Below are positions 26,793 to 35,414 of a stretch of DNA of 64,000 bases, piece after piece. The stretch's first letter is position 1. Each line of letters starts with the position of its first letter. The stretch comes from JAAYZX01 sp040770645 (GTDB lineage: Bacteria > Actinomycetota > Thermoleophilia > RBG-16-64-13), in NCBI GenBank assembly GCA_040770645.1, contig JAXGIS010000001.1, forward strand, positions 186,001 to 250,000, read 5' to 3'. The notes beneath the pieces were generated by a model, which was given only the letters and a program-made list of their open reading frames with translations, made no database searches and was not told the origin of the DNA. A program made the translations under genes and the position numbers.

Positions 26793-27920
26793 GTGACCAA
26801 GGTTCGCTACGTCACCCGGCTCGATCAAGTGGCCGGACTCTCCATGGCTGAACGAAAGCGTTTGCAGGAAGTGAGCAGGCGCTTCGCGTTCCGTGCCAAT
26901 ACCTATTACCTCGGGCTCATCAACTGGGAGGACCCTGAGGATCCTATCAGACGCATCATCATTCCCCACACGGATGAGCTGAGCCCTTGGGGGATGCTGG
27001 ACGCGAGTTGCGAGAGCGCGTACACGGTGGCTCCCGGGTTGGAGCATAAGTACGAGTTCACCGTCGTACTTCTGGCCAACAATCTCTGCGGAGGTTTCTG
27101 CCGCTTCTGTTTTCGCAAGCGTCTGTTCATGAACGATAATGAGGAAGTGGTTCGCGACATCGGTCCGGCGCTGGAGTACATACGCTCGCACCCTCGTGTG
27201 ACCAATGTACTGGTTACCGGAGGGGATCCACTTCTCCTGTCGACCGCGAAAGTGCGTTCTATCCTCACGCAACTGCGATCCATCGATCATGTGCGCGTGA
27301 TCCGTTTTGGCAGCAAGATGCCGGCCTTCAATCCGTACCGCTTCTTGGACGATCCAGGCCTGATAGATACTCTGGGTGAGTTCAGCCACCCTGAGCGTCG
27401 TGTGTACCTAATGGCCCACTTCAACCATCCCCGAGAACTGACGCCTCCCGCACTTGAAGTGATCGATCGCCTGCTGAAGGCTGGTGTTATCGTCTGCAAT
27501 CAGACACCACTGCTGAAAGGCATCAATGGCACCCCGGAAGTCCTGGCTGAACTGCTGAACCGTCTCTCGTACGCAGGGGCCGCTCCCTACTACGTGTTCC
27601 AAGTCCGGCCCACCCTCGGCAACTCGCCTTTCGCTTTGCCACTGGAAGAGGCTTACCATGTCTTCGAGCGGGCCAAGATGAAGTGCTCCGGCATCGCCAA
27701 ACGGGCGCGCTTGGTGATGTCTCACGCCACAGGCAAGATAGAGGTGGTGGGGATAGATGCCGAACATGTGTACTTCCGCTACCACCGTGCCGCGGATCCG
27801 GCGCAGAAGTCTCGCTTCCTAGCGTGCCGCCGAAACCCCGGAGCCTACTGGTTCGACGACTACGGAGAGGCGATCTCCGATGTGCTCGTTGCCCGCGTGG
27901 CGGAGCCGGTTATGAGCTGA
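26793..27920 (+). CDS. KamA-family radical SAM protein (lysine 2,3-aminomutase-like)
   Basis: A 375-residue member of the aminomutase branch of radical SAM enzymes. The cluster motif is CGGFCRFCFRKRLF, followed by VLVTGGDPLLL, and CNQTPLLKGINGTPEVLAEL near residue 235. The PLP-binding Lys is probably that of SHATGKIEV. The two lysine-binding aspartates of true lysine 2,3-aminomutase are not there: the CDLS position reads QVRPTLGN and the D-x-P-G-G-G-G-K loop is shortened to MSHATGK. It is therefore unlikely to act on free lysine and may use another amine substrate. GTG 26793 follows GAGGAGG. Confidence 0.85.
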   Translation: MTKVRYVTRLDQVAGLSMAERKRLQEVSRRFAFRANTYYLGLINWEDPEDPIRRIIIPHTDELSPWGMLDASCESAYTVAPGLEHKYEFTVVLLANNLCGGFCRFCFRKRLFMNDNEEVVRDIGPALEYIRSHPRVTNVLVTGGDPLLLSTAKVRSILTQLRSIDHVRVIRFGSKMPAFNPYRFLDDPGLIDTLGEFSHPERRVYLMAHFNHPRELTPPALEVIDRLLKAGVIVCNQTPLLKGINGTPEVLAELLNRLSYAGAAPYYVFQVRPTLGNSPFALPLEEAYHVFERAKMKCSGIAKRARLVMSHATGKIEVVGIDAEHVYFRYHRAADPAQKSRFLACRRNPGAYWFDDYGEAISDVLVARVAEPVMS

Positions 27921-27946
27921 AGACCGAGCGTGGCCACGCGCGGTCT

Positions 27947-28405
27947 TCAGCCGTCGATCTCGTCGTCACGCTCCTGATGGAGCAGCCGCCTCACTTGGGC
28001 ACGATCACGTTTCAGGGCACCACGGGCGCGCTTCTCCGCCAACCGGCTCCCCTCTGCCGCAACGGAGGGTCTGGTGGGCCGGCGGGGTGTTTGTACACTC
28101 AGGGCTTCTCGGAGCAAAGCACAGAACCTCTGGATGGCCAGCTCTTTGTTGGCCAGTTGGCTTCTCTCCCGTTGTGCGACCACCCTGAGCACACCACTTG
28201 AGTTGATCCGGCTGGAGAGCCTCTCCCGTATGAGTGAGCGTTGATCCTCGCGCAACGACGGCGAGCGGGCAACGTCGAACAACAGCGTCACGCGAGTGCT
28301 GGTTTTGTTGACGTGCTGTCCGCCCGGGCCGCTACTGCGGGACGCGGAGAACGAGAGCTCGTCCATTGGAACACGGCAGTCCGGGGTGATGGTGACGTCA
28401 TCCAC
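27947..28405 (-). CDS. arfB: Alternative ribosome-rescue factor ArfB-like peptidyl-tRNA hydrolase
   Basis: A 152-residue release-factor homologue without codon-recognition domains. The catalytic GGQ lies in SRSSGPGGQHVNKTSTRV near residue 27, followed by the conserved IRERLSSRI. The C-terminus is strongly basic (AEKRARGALKRDRAQ), as needed to enter the mRNA channel of stalled ribosomes. The protein frees ribosomes stuck on truncated mRNA. It converges with the KamA-like gene and is separated from the next minus-strand gene by about 38 bases. Confidence 0.9.
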   Translation of the reverse strand: MDDVTITPDCRVPMDELSFSASRSSGPGGQHVNKTSTRVTLLFDVARSPSLREDQRSLIRERLSSRINSSGVLRVVAQRERSQLANKELAIQRFCALLREALSVQTPRRPTRPSVAAEGSRLAEKRARGALKRDRAQVRRLLHQERDDEIDG

Positions 28406-28443
28406 TGCGGCCGTTTCCGAGGCCCTTGCAGGAAGGGTGGCTG

Positions 28444-29271
28444 CTACTCGATGGGGCTTGGGCTCTGTGTGACCTGCAGATGAACGTGGGCACCGTCTTC
28501 ACCGGTGATGGGGGCCAGCCGCTTGGCCAGTTCTTGAATGGGGCTTCTGACCGTACCCAGCACCGTTTTACCGGCCCCCACGGAGTCACCTATGCTGACT
28601 CTGGGGTCTGATACGAGGAGCAGCGAGACTAGAACGTCGCTGGCACCCTTGGGGCGGATGTCGATCTGCACGTCGTCGTACTTGCCGTACAACCGGTAAT
28701 ACTTGACTCCCGTGACTTCACCCGACACTGGACTCACCACTGTAGCTCCCGCAGGGGCGCCGACGTCCACGGCCCCCGTCTGTGCCGCCGTTCGGCCTTG
28801 ACAGCTGAGAACGTGGTACGTGAGGGATGCTTCGTCGCTCAGTATGCGATTGATACCTCGTGCAACCAGATTGCCGTCCGTTCGCTTGCCCAGTGGGGTG
28901 AGCGGCACAATGAGCTCATCGTCAAGAGAGTGGTATGCGATTATGGTGGCTTGGGAAGCGGCTATCGGGAGAAGAAGGTTCTTGTTCTCGATCCGACAGA
29001 AAGCCGGAGATTCGTCGCCCAGTTTCCCGTTGAGTGCGGTATCCACCGCAGAAGCTTGGCTGCGGGGAGACCCTGCCGGAGTGGCGGCTTGGCTGGTGCG
29101 GCTGCCAGCACGGGCACCGGCCACCCACACCCCTGTGACGACAAGGATCACAAGGATGAGACACGCGGCCGCAAGCCTTTGCCGACGCACCACCACGGCT
29201 CTCCGCCGCCTGCGACGCAGAGCTGCGCTGTCTGTGACCTGTGCTGGCATCAAATCGAGGGTACCACCCAT
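28444..29271 (-). CDS. Membrane-anchored protein with degenerate M23 (LytM-like) domain
   Basis: A 275-residue protein with a very basic N-terminus (RRRRRRAVVVRRQR), one membrane segment (LAAACLILVILVVTGVWV) and an extracellular part. The C-terminal 110 residues look like a peptidase M23 beta sheet: APAGATVVSPVSGEVTGV, VSIGDSVGAGKTVLGTV and the final GAHVHLQVTQ, matching the last His-x-His strand. The upstream zinc motif HxxxD is not visible, so wall hydrolase activity is doubtful; it may instead regulate an amidase, as degenerate LytM proteins do. ATG 29250 is an alternative start. Confidence 0.6.
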   Translation of the reverse strand: MGGTLDLMPAQVTDSAALRRRRRRAVVVRRQRLAAACLILVILVVTGVWVAGARAGSRTSQAATPAGSPRSQASAVDTALNGKLGDESPAFCRIENKNLLLPIAASQATIIAYHSLDDELIVPLTPLGKRTDGNLVARGINRILSDEASLTYHVLSCQGRTAAQTGAVDVGAPAGATVVSPVSGEVTGVKYYRLYGKYDDVQIDIRPKGASDVLVSLLLVSDPRVSIGDSVGAGKTVLGTVRSPIQELAKRLAPITGEDGAHVHLQVTQSPSPIE

Positions 29272-29392
29272 CTACACGTTTGGCAACCGTACCACTGATC
29301 GCACCCGAGCGCGGCGGGTTACGAGCAGAGGAACCCAAGTGAATGTATGATCTAGTCCAGTAGGCCGAGGCTACTTCCAGGGGGAGAGAAAC

Positions 29393-30568
29393 GTGGTTAT
29401 CAAGATCCCGCGATGGTTGCAGGTGGCGGCTCTGCCCGTGGCGGCGTTCTTGGCCGTGTATGTGGCGCGATCTATGAGCCACGCGGTCTTTGCTTTCGTA
29501 ATGGCCACGCTTATCGCACTACTGCTCAATCCGGTGGTCATGGGCTTGAAGCGGGCGAAGATCCCGCGAGGCATTGGCGCCAGCGTTGTCTACTTGGCTT
29601 TCGTAGGCCTTCTGGCCCTGGTGCTCATTCTGGCCGTTCCCCCGCTCGGAAGGCAGCTCCATAACCTCATATCGAGGCTCCCCCAGTTTGAGGCCAGCTT
29701 TCGTATCCGGCTGCGAGGGGTTCAAGAGTACCTGGCTGTACGGGATATCGTCGTAGATTTGGTGGGGGAGTGGGAGCATATCGGTGATTGGCTGGGGAGC
29801 CAATGGACGTCTTTGGCCGGGCGGTTGTTCAATGTGGGGGTGGGAGTGGCCGGCAGCCTGGTCAACTTCGTAATTATTATCATCACCAGTTTCTATATGT
29901 TGGTGGACGGCAAACGCATCTTCCGTTTCCTCGCCAAGCTGGTGCCGGGGGGCGAAGCGGTCGGCGAGGTCTACCTGAGGGGGCTCCAGTCCTCGTTCAT
30001 TCGGTACGTCAAAGGGCAGCTTTTGTTGGGTGTGGCAGTCGGGCTTGCGTCGGGGCTGGGAGTCTGGATCCTGGGCTGGAGGGTGGTGAACATCTGGCCG
30101 GAAGGTGCACCGTATGCGCTGTTGTTCGGGGTTTGGGCGGGAGTCACCGAGCTCATTCCTTACGTGGGGCCGTGGCTGGGAGCTTTCCCCCCGGTCCTGC
30201 TGGCACTCTTCCATTCTCCGGGGGCGGCAATCTGGGTGGCGGTTATCTACTTCACCATACAACAACTGGAGGGTCACATATTGGTACCCAATATAATGGG
30301 AGCCAGCTTGGGAGTTCACCCCCTAGTGGTCATCTTTGCCGTTTTGGCCGGAGCTCAGATAGCCGGGATTTTGGGCATGCTGGCCATACTGCCCATACTG
30401 GCCATGATCAAGCACACCATGGGCTTCTACAAGTTCAAGTTGTCGCGGGCTCCCTGGATCGGCGACGATGGCGTGACCGTTCTCTCATGTGAGGTTCCGT
30501 CATTGACGCCAGACCCGCCGGACACGACCGCGACGGCCGGTCCCGCCGATCGGTCTGAGGAAGCCTAG
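29393..30568 (+). CDS. AI-2E family transporter (putative permease)
   Basis: A 391-residue polytopic protein. Segments MSHAVFAFVMATLIALLLNP, VYLAFVGLLALVLILAVPP, LVNFVIIIITSFYMLVDGKR and the conserved IPYVGPWLGAFPPVLLAL, with QQLEGHILVPNIMG and LGVHPLVVIFAVLAG, are typical of the family. Members export small molecules or act as ion antiporters; the name AI-2 exporter is historical and the substrate here is unknown. GTG 29393 follows GGGGGAGAGA. The C-terminal 40 residues are hydrophilic. Confidence 0.88.
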   Translation: MVIKIPRWLQVAALPVAAFLAVYVARSMSHAVFAFVMATLIALLLNPVVMGLKRAKIPRGIGASVVYLAFVGLLALVLILAVPPLGRQLHNLISRLPQFEASFRIRLRGVQEYLAVRDIVVDLVGEWEHIGDWLGSQWTSLAGRLFNVGVGVAGSLVNFVIIIITSFYMLVDGKRIFRFLAKLVPGGEAVGEVYLRGLQSSFIRYVKGQLLLGVAVGLASGLGVWILGWRVVNIWPEGAPYALLFGVWAGVTELIPYVGPWLGAFPPVLLALFHSPGAAIWVAVIYFTIQQLEGHILVPNIMGASLGVHPLVVIFAVLAGAQIAGILGMLAILPILAMIKHTMGFYKFKLSRAPWIGDDGVTVLSCEVPSLTPDPPDTTATAGPADRSEEA

Positions 30569-30604
30569 CCGCGGGCGCGGACCCGGGGACAAATGGGACC
30601 CTCA

Positions 30605-30633
30605 TTGTGACGCATGGTCAATACTGTTAGAAT
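30605..30633 (+). promoter_or_regulatory. Putative sigma-70-type promoter for the phosphatidylinositol block
   Basis: TTGTGA (30605-30610) and TAGAAT (30628-30633) are separated by 17 bases and lie about 30 bases before the ATG of the CDP-alcohol phosphotransferase. The -10 matches five of six consensus bases and the -35 four of six. Confidence 0.5.
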
Positions 30634-30661
30634 CACGGCGTCTTTGGTCTGATCCGCGAGC

Positions 30662-31261
30662 ATGGAGCACATAGAAGGCATCCGGGAGTTCCTCGGCATC
30701 CAGCTGCGCAAAGCCCTCGGGCCACTCACCCGTGGCCTGGCGAAGTTGAAGATCACACCCAACCAGATCACGGTGGTGGGGACGCTGCTCAACCTCGTGG
30801 CGGCCGTGCTTGTCATCGTGGAGCAACTCATTGCCGCAGGGGTCGTCTTCATCATTGCGGGTTGTTTCGATATGCTTGATGGTGCCCTGGCTCGTTACTC
30901 GGGCCGAGTCACCCCATTCGGCGCGTTTCTGGATTCCACGCTGGATCGAGTAGCCGAGGGGGCGATCTTGGCTGCAATCGCTTATCGCTTCGCGGAGCAA
31001 GGGCGCAGTGTTGACGCGTCGCTAGTGGTGGTGGCGCTGCTGGGTTCGTTGTTGGTGAGCTACACGCGGGCGCGGGCCGAAGCTTTGGGTCTGGAATGCA
31101 AGGTGGGTATCATGAGCAGGCCGGAGCGGGTCGTGTTGATCACGATTGGCCTGTTCTTCAGCGCGCTGTTGCCATACGTGGTTTACGTTTTGGTGGCCCT
31201 CACCGCGGTCACAGTGGCGCAAAGGGTCCTGCATACATTCAAAGCGCTGCGTGCCCGATGA
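30662..31261 (+). CDS. CDP-alcohol phosphatidyltransferase, probably phosphatidylinositol phosphate synthase
   Basis: A membrane enzyme of 199 residues. The catalytic signature DMLDGALARYSG ... GAFLDSTLDR (DxxDGxxAR-x8-GxxxDxxxD) lies near residues 62-85, and about five hydrophobic segments follow. The family joins CDP-diacylglycerol to a polyol phosphate. The next gene makes inositol-3-phosphate, the substrate of actinobacterial phosphatidylinositol phosphate synthase, so this role is favoured over phosphatidylglycerophosphate synthase. A PimA-like glycosyltransferase follows, giving a lipid-glycan operon. Confidence 0.85.
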   Translation: MEHIEGIREFLGIQLRKALGPLTRGLAKLKITPNQITVVGTLLNLVAAVLVIVEQLIAAGVVFIIAGCFDMLDGALARYSGRVTPFGAFLDSTLDRVAEGAILAAIAYRFAEQGRSVDASLVVVALLGSLLVSYTRARAEALGLECKVGIMSRPERVVLITIGLFFSALLPYVVYVLVALTAVTVAQRVLHTFKALRAR

Positions 31262-31300
31262 CATGCGGCGGGTTCTGATACTGACAGAGGGAGGCGATCG

Positions 31301-32395
31301 TTGAGCGGCAAGGTGCGTGTGGCGATCATTGGCGTGGGGAACTGCGCCTCGTCGTTCGTGCAGGGAGTCCACTACTACCGGGATGCCAAAGACCACGAGT
31401 TTGTACCCGGTCTTATGCACGTGAACCTTGGTGGCTATCACATCTCGGACATCGAATTCACTGCCGCGTTCGACATCGATAAGAAGAAGGTGGGGAAGGA
31501 TGTTTCCCAGGCCATCTTTTCGGGGCCGAACAACACGGTCAAGTTCACCGATGTGCCCGAGATGGGTGTGCGCGTTCACAGGGGGATGACCCACGATGGG
31601 TTGGGCAAGTACCTCTCCCAGGTGATCGAGAAGGCTCCGGGACCCACGGACGATATCGTTCGTATCCTCAAGGAGACCGAGACCGATGTGGTGGTCAGCT
31701 ATCTGCCTGTGGGCAGCGAGATGGCCACCAAGTGGTACGTGGAACAGATACTGGAAGCAGGATGCGCCTTTGTGAACTGCATACCGGTTTTCATCTGTCG
31801 CGAACCGTATTGGCAGAAACGCTTTGAGGAACGTGGCCTGCCGGTCATTGGCGACGATATCAAATCACAGGTGGGCGCCACCATTGTGCACAGAGTGCTG
31901 ACGCGCCTCTTTCGCGAACGCGGTGTGCGGTTGGAACGCACCAGCCAGTTGAATGTGGGAGGCAACACCGATTTCCTGAACATGCTCGAACGGGAGCGCC
32001 TGGAGAGCAAGAAGATCTCCAAGACCAACTCTGTGACCTCACAGCTTGACTACGACATGGGATCCAAGAACATTCATATTGGTCCGTCGGACTATGTCGA
32101 GTGGCTGGATGACCGCAAGTGGGCCTACATCCGCATGGAGGGCCGCACGTTCGGCGATGTGCCGCTGAACATGGAGATCAAACTTGAAGTAGTCGATGCT
32201 CCCAACTCGGCCGGTATCGTCATTGATGCGGTGCGGTGCGCCAAGTTGGCCCTGGATCGTGGTATGTCGGGCGCGCTGTTCGCGCCGGCGTCGTACTTCA
32301 TGAAGTCGCCGCCGGAGCAGTACAGTGACGCGGAGGCCCGGCTCAAAACTGAAAGCTTCATTGCCGGCGCCAACCAGCGGGGGGAGTACGCTTAG
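31301..32395 (+). CDS. ino1: Inositol-3-phosphate synthase
   Basis: A cytosolic NAD-dependent enzyme turning glucose-6-phosphate into myo-inositol-3-phosphate. The 364-residue length equals the actinobacterial type. VRVAIIGVGNCASSFVQGV forms the NAD-binding loop; GDDIKSQVGATIVHRVL, QLNVGGNTDFLNM and KKISKTNSVTSQL are the conserved active-site region. TTG 31301 is fixed by GAGGGAGG at 31286-31293. It sits between the CDP-alcohol phosphotransferase and a glycosyltransferase. Inositol could also feed mycothiol or compatible solutes, but the neighbours point to lipids. Confidence 0.93.
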   Translation: MSGKVRVAIIGVGNCASSFVQGVHYYRDAKDHEFVPGLMHVNLGGYHISDIEFTAAFDIDKKKVGKDVSQAIFSGPNNTVKFTDVPEMGVRVHRGMTHDGLGKYLSQVIEKAPGPTDDIVRILKETETDVVVSYLPVGSEMATKWYVEQILEAGCAFVNCIPVFICREPYWQKRFEERGLPVIGDDIKSQVGATIVHRVLTRLFRERGVRLERTSQLNVGGNTDFLNMLERERLESKKISKTNSVTSQLDYDMGSKNIHIGPSDYVEWLDDRKWAYIRMEGRTFGDVPLNMEIKLEVVDAPNSAGIVIDAVRCAKLALDRGMSGALFAPASYFMKSPPEQYSDAEARLKTESFIAGANQRGEYA

Positions 32396-32405
32396 AGGAG
32401 GCTTG

Positions 32406-33665
32406 GTGGAGCGCGGGACGCCGGTGGGCACCGGTCCGCCCGCTGGGCTGCGCGTGGCATTGGTGACGCCGTTTGATTGGGGCATCCCCTGCGCCGTCAA
32501 CCAGCATGTTGCGGACTTGGCCCGTTACCTTCTGGGAGCGGGACATCGGCCCACTGTGGTGGGTTCTTCGAGTTATGCGCCGGAAGTGCGGCGCATGCGC
32601 CCCCTGCTCCGCAGGAGGGATCCTTTGGCGTTCCCCAGGTTGGAGGCGTGGGGGGCGGGCGCCCCGGCCGCATCAGAACTTATGCCTGCTCCGGGCGTGG
32701 GCCCACTCGGGCCTGAGGACGGCATACCCGTCCTCACCACGGGAAGGGCGGTTCCCATGCGCCTGAACCGGGCGGTGGTCAGTGTGAGCCTGCCGGTTGA
32801 TGTGACTTCGCGGCTGGAGCGCTTGCTGGCCGCCGGGCTTTTCGACGTGGTGCACGTGCACGAACCGGCGGCCCCCTCGTTGAGTTTCAGTGCAGTGGCA
32901 CTGGCGCGCAACCCGGTGGTGGCCACGTTCCACTTCACGGCGGCCGGTCTCTTTTCCTACGAGCGCTCTTGGCCGTTCGTGCAGAAGTCCCTTGATCGCA
33001 TCGATCGCAGTCTGGTGCCTTCCAACTGGGCGGCGGGCCTGTTTCGGGAGTTCCTGGGAGGGGAATGCCGGGTAGTCGCTCTGCCGTCGGCCGTCGGGCC
33101 GGAGGCCCACGGCTGCTTGTCCGCCAAAGGGTCTGGAGAACCGGACGAGGTGACGGCCTCCCCCTCGTTCCTCTACGTGTATCGGGGGAACGAGAGGCGC
33201 TCACTCGCTCTGTTTCTGCGCCTACTGGCGCGCAGACGCGACTGGAAGCCCATTCGAATCACGGTGGCTGTTCATCGGACCTCGGCTCAGGCCTGGCCGC
33301 CGCCGGCCGTGCCGCGGCGGCTCGCCGGATCTGTGACTTGGGTCCTATATGACACGAGCGCCGAACTGAATGCACATATGTGTGGGGCTTCAGCGTTGGT
33401 CCTCCCTTTCCTTGGGGGAGACTGGTTGGGGATGGGACTAGAGGAAGCTTTGGCGGCGCGTGTGCCGGTGATCGCTCCGGATCTTCCTATCTGCCGGGAC
33501 ATCCTAGGGGAGGGGGCCGTGTACTTCTCGTCCGACCGGGAGGATACCGTCATTGAGGCGCTCAAGAGCGGCGCGTGGTCGAAGGTGGCGAGTCGCGCGG
33601 AAGGAGGGTTCTCACCTCGTCTCGCGGACACGGGCTCGAGTGGGGAGTGGGGGCGGGTTTGGTGA
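32406..33665 (+). CDS. GT4-family glycosyltransferase, PimA-like
   Basis: A 419-residue GT-B enzyme. The N-terminal domain opens LRVALVTPFDWGIPCAVNQH, like the phosphatidylinositol mannosyltransferase PimA, and contains VVHVHEPAAPSLS. The C-terminal domain holds LVLPFLGGDWLGMGLEEALA with the nucleotide-sugar Glu region, and VPVIAPDLPICRDIL. GTG 32406 is four bases after AGGAGG and ten after the inositol synthase stop. It probably glycosylates phosphatidylinositol. The last 20 residues do not look natural; one base over, the frame continues LEWGVGAGLVSQYLSAARQG to TAG 33746-33748, so a late frameshift near 33600-33635 is likely. Confidence 0.8.
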   Translation: MERGTPVGTGPPAGLRVALVTPFDWGIPCAVNQHVADLARYLLGAGHRPTVVGSSSYAPEVRRMRPLLRRRDPLAFPRLEAWGAGAPAASELMPAPGVGPLGPEDGIPVLTTGRAVPMRLNRAVVSVSLPVDVTSRLERLLAAGLFDVVHVHEPAAPSLSFSAVALARNPVVATFHFTAAGLFSYERSWPFVQKSLDRIDRSLVPSNWAAGLFREFLGGECRVVALPSAVGPEAHGCLSAKGSGEPDEVTASPSFLYVYRGNERRSLALFLRLLARRRDWKPIRITVAVHRTSAQAWPPPAVPRRLAGSVTWVLYDTSAELNAHMCGASALVLPFLGGDWLGMGLEEALAARVPVIAPDLPICRDILGEGAVYFSSDREDTVIEALKSGAWSKVASRAEGGFSPRLADTGSSGEWGRVW

Positions 33666-33728
33666 GCCAGTACCTCAGCGCTGCTCGGCAGGGCAGGCGG
33701 CTTCTCCGCGACTGCTCCCAGGCCGAGA

Positions 33729-34493
33729 GTGGCTCGCTCGGCTCGTAGGGGAAGCAAGAGCTATGCCGTAACGCGATTGGCAACCAAACGTCGTCGCACT
33801 CTGTCGGTGTCGACCGACGCCGAACACGTGCTCGTGGATCTGCACGTGCACACGGCTTACTCCAAGGACTGTGCCAGCAGTGTCCCGGCCGTGTTGAAGG
33901 CGGCTCGGGAAGTGGGATTGGGAGCCATCGCTATCGCCGACCACAACACCATCGCAGGCGCGCTTGCCGCCCGCAGCGTGGCCGGTGCGGACCTGTTCGT
34001 CATAGTGGCCGAGGAGATCAAGACCAAACAGGGTGAAGTGATCGGGTTGTTCTTGGAAGAAGAGGTTCCGGCCGGGCTGGACTTCGACGAGACGCTGGAC
34101 CGCATCAAGTCCCAGGGTGCACTGGTCTATATCCCGCACCCCTTTGACGGACTCCACGCGACACCGCCCTACCAGACCCTGGTTGATAACGTGCATCGGA
34201 TTGACATAGTGGAGGTTTTCAACGCGAGGTTGGCAGTGCCGGCCTTCAACGTCCGGGCCGAGCGCTTCGCCGCCAAGTACAACATCGCGGCCGGTGCGGG
34301 CAGCGACGCACACGTGCTGCAGGGCCTGGGAACAGCAATGATGCGTATGCGGCCGTTCTCCACGCCGGAGGAGTTCATGGAGAGCCTTAAGACCGCCGAT
34401 ATTCTCGCCGCCCGCAAGAACGTTCTCTACCTCACATCTCTCAAGCTTCTACAAACCTCACTGGACCGCGTTCGCTCCACGGCAACGCGCTGA
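33729..34493 (+). CDS. PHP-domain metal-dependent phosphoesterase
   Basis: A 254-residue protein, or about 225 if translation begins later. The metal-binding motifs of the PHP fold are in order: VDLHVHTAYSKD, AIADHNTIAGA, EIKTKQGEVIGLF, VYIPHPFDG, VEVFNAR and GAGSDAHVL. Stand-alone PHP proteins of this kind hydrolyse phosphate esters such as nucleoside 3',5'-bisphosphates. The N-terminal 30 residues are basic and poorly placed, and GTG 33729 overlaps the extended end of the glycosyltransferase; a start near 33810 is possible. Confidence 0.85.
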   Translation: MARSARRGSKSYAVTRLATKRRRTLSVSTDAEHVLVDLHVHTAYSKDCASSVPAVLKAAREVGLGAIAIADHNTIAGALAARSVAGADLFVIVAEEIKTKQGEVIGLFLEEEVPAGLDFDETLDRIKSQGALVYIPHPFDGLHATPPYQTLVDNVHRIDIVEVFNARLAVPAFNVRAERFAAKYNIAAGAGSDAHVLQGLGTAMMRMRPFSTPEEFMESLKTADILAARKNVLYLTSLKLLQTSLDRVRSTATR

Positions 34494-34608
34494 GGAACGG
34501 GCTGCCCCAGACCGCCAGGCAGTGGGCACTGGGGTCGGCTCCAGAGGATTTCGCCCCTCTTCAGCCAATATGAACTCTTGCCCGGAAAGCTCCGGACACG
34601 GGAGCGTC

Positions 34609-35253
34609 ATGCAGGCAGGTTCAGGCAAAAGGAAAGAACGAGATCTGGTGGCGGAGCAGGCCACCCAGATCTACAGTCGTTTGGAAGAGCGCGCCATCTC
34701 TGAGAGCAACGATCTCAATCGCAGAGTGGCGCAATGTCGTCTGTGCCGTCGTGGGGACTTCATTCCCACGGTGGGCTCGGGACACCCGCTGGCCGATATT
34801 GTGCTAGTGAAGTACGCGCCCCGCTACCTGGAAGTCACCGAGGGCGTGGCGTTCTTCGGCCGTTCAGGTAACGCGGTTATCAAGAGCATTGAGAAACTCG
34901 GTTTGGACCCATTGATCATTTACGGTACGAATCTGATCAAGTGCGCAGCGGTGGATGAAGCGGAGGCTGAAGCGCACTGTCCACGCTACCTGCTCGAAGA
35001 GCTTCGTATCACCCAGCCCAAACTGCTGGTGGTGATGGGACAGCAGGTTCTGGACGTCCTCAATCGCAATCTCGTGGCGGGGCAGAAGTCGCTGGAGTGG
35101 GAGCCGGGTGAAATCCAGGAGTTTTCCCATTTCTGCAGTGCAGTGGTGACGCCCGACATCGACGAGGCGCTGGATGATCGCCGGGCCAAGATTGCCTTCT
35201 GGAAGGCCTTTCGCGCCATTGGTGACTGGTTCCGGGACGAACCACCCTATTGA
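34609..35253 (+). CDS. Uracil-DNA-glycosylase family 4/5-like Fe-S protein with altered catalytic motif
   Basis: A protein of about 214 residues with the fold of family 4 uracil-DNA glycosylases. The four cluster cysteines are present (CRLCRRG near the start, NLIKCAA and EAHCPRYL), as are VAFFGRSGNAVIKSIEKLGL and LLVVMGQQVLDVL. The motif that should read GEAPG with the catalytic Asp/Glu area is VKYAPRYLEVTEG, and the later H-P-S motif is replaced by VVTPDIDEA. Glycosylase activity is therefore doubtful. ATG 34609 has GGAG just upstream; the frame is open from 34522. Confidence 0.7.
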   Translation: MQAGSGKRKERDLVAEQATQIYSRLEERAISESNDLNRRVAQCRLCRRGDFIPTVGSGHPLADIVLVKYAPRYLEVTEGVAFFGRSGNAVIKSIEKLGLDPLIIYGTNLIKCAAVDEAEAEAHCPRYLLEELRITQPKLLVVMGQQVLDVLNRNLVAGQKSLEWEPGEIQEFSHFCSAVVTPDIDEALDDRRAKIAFWKAFRAIGDWFRDEPPY

Positions 35254-35414
35254 CGCGGCCCGCAGAGGCGTGTGGGTTCAGCGGTCTGGCGTTGGCCCGG
35301 TCACTGTAAAACAGCACCTTTGTGGATGTGTTTCCGGAAGCTCAAAGTGGCTTGTGTTGTGCTCACGGGCTTGTTCGGCCACACGTGTTGAAAGCCGTAA
35401 GAGAGGGGCTCCAC

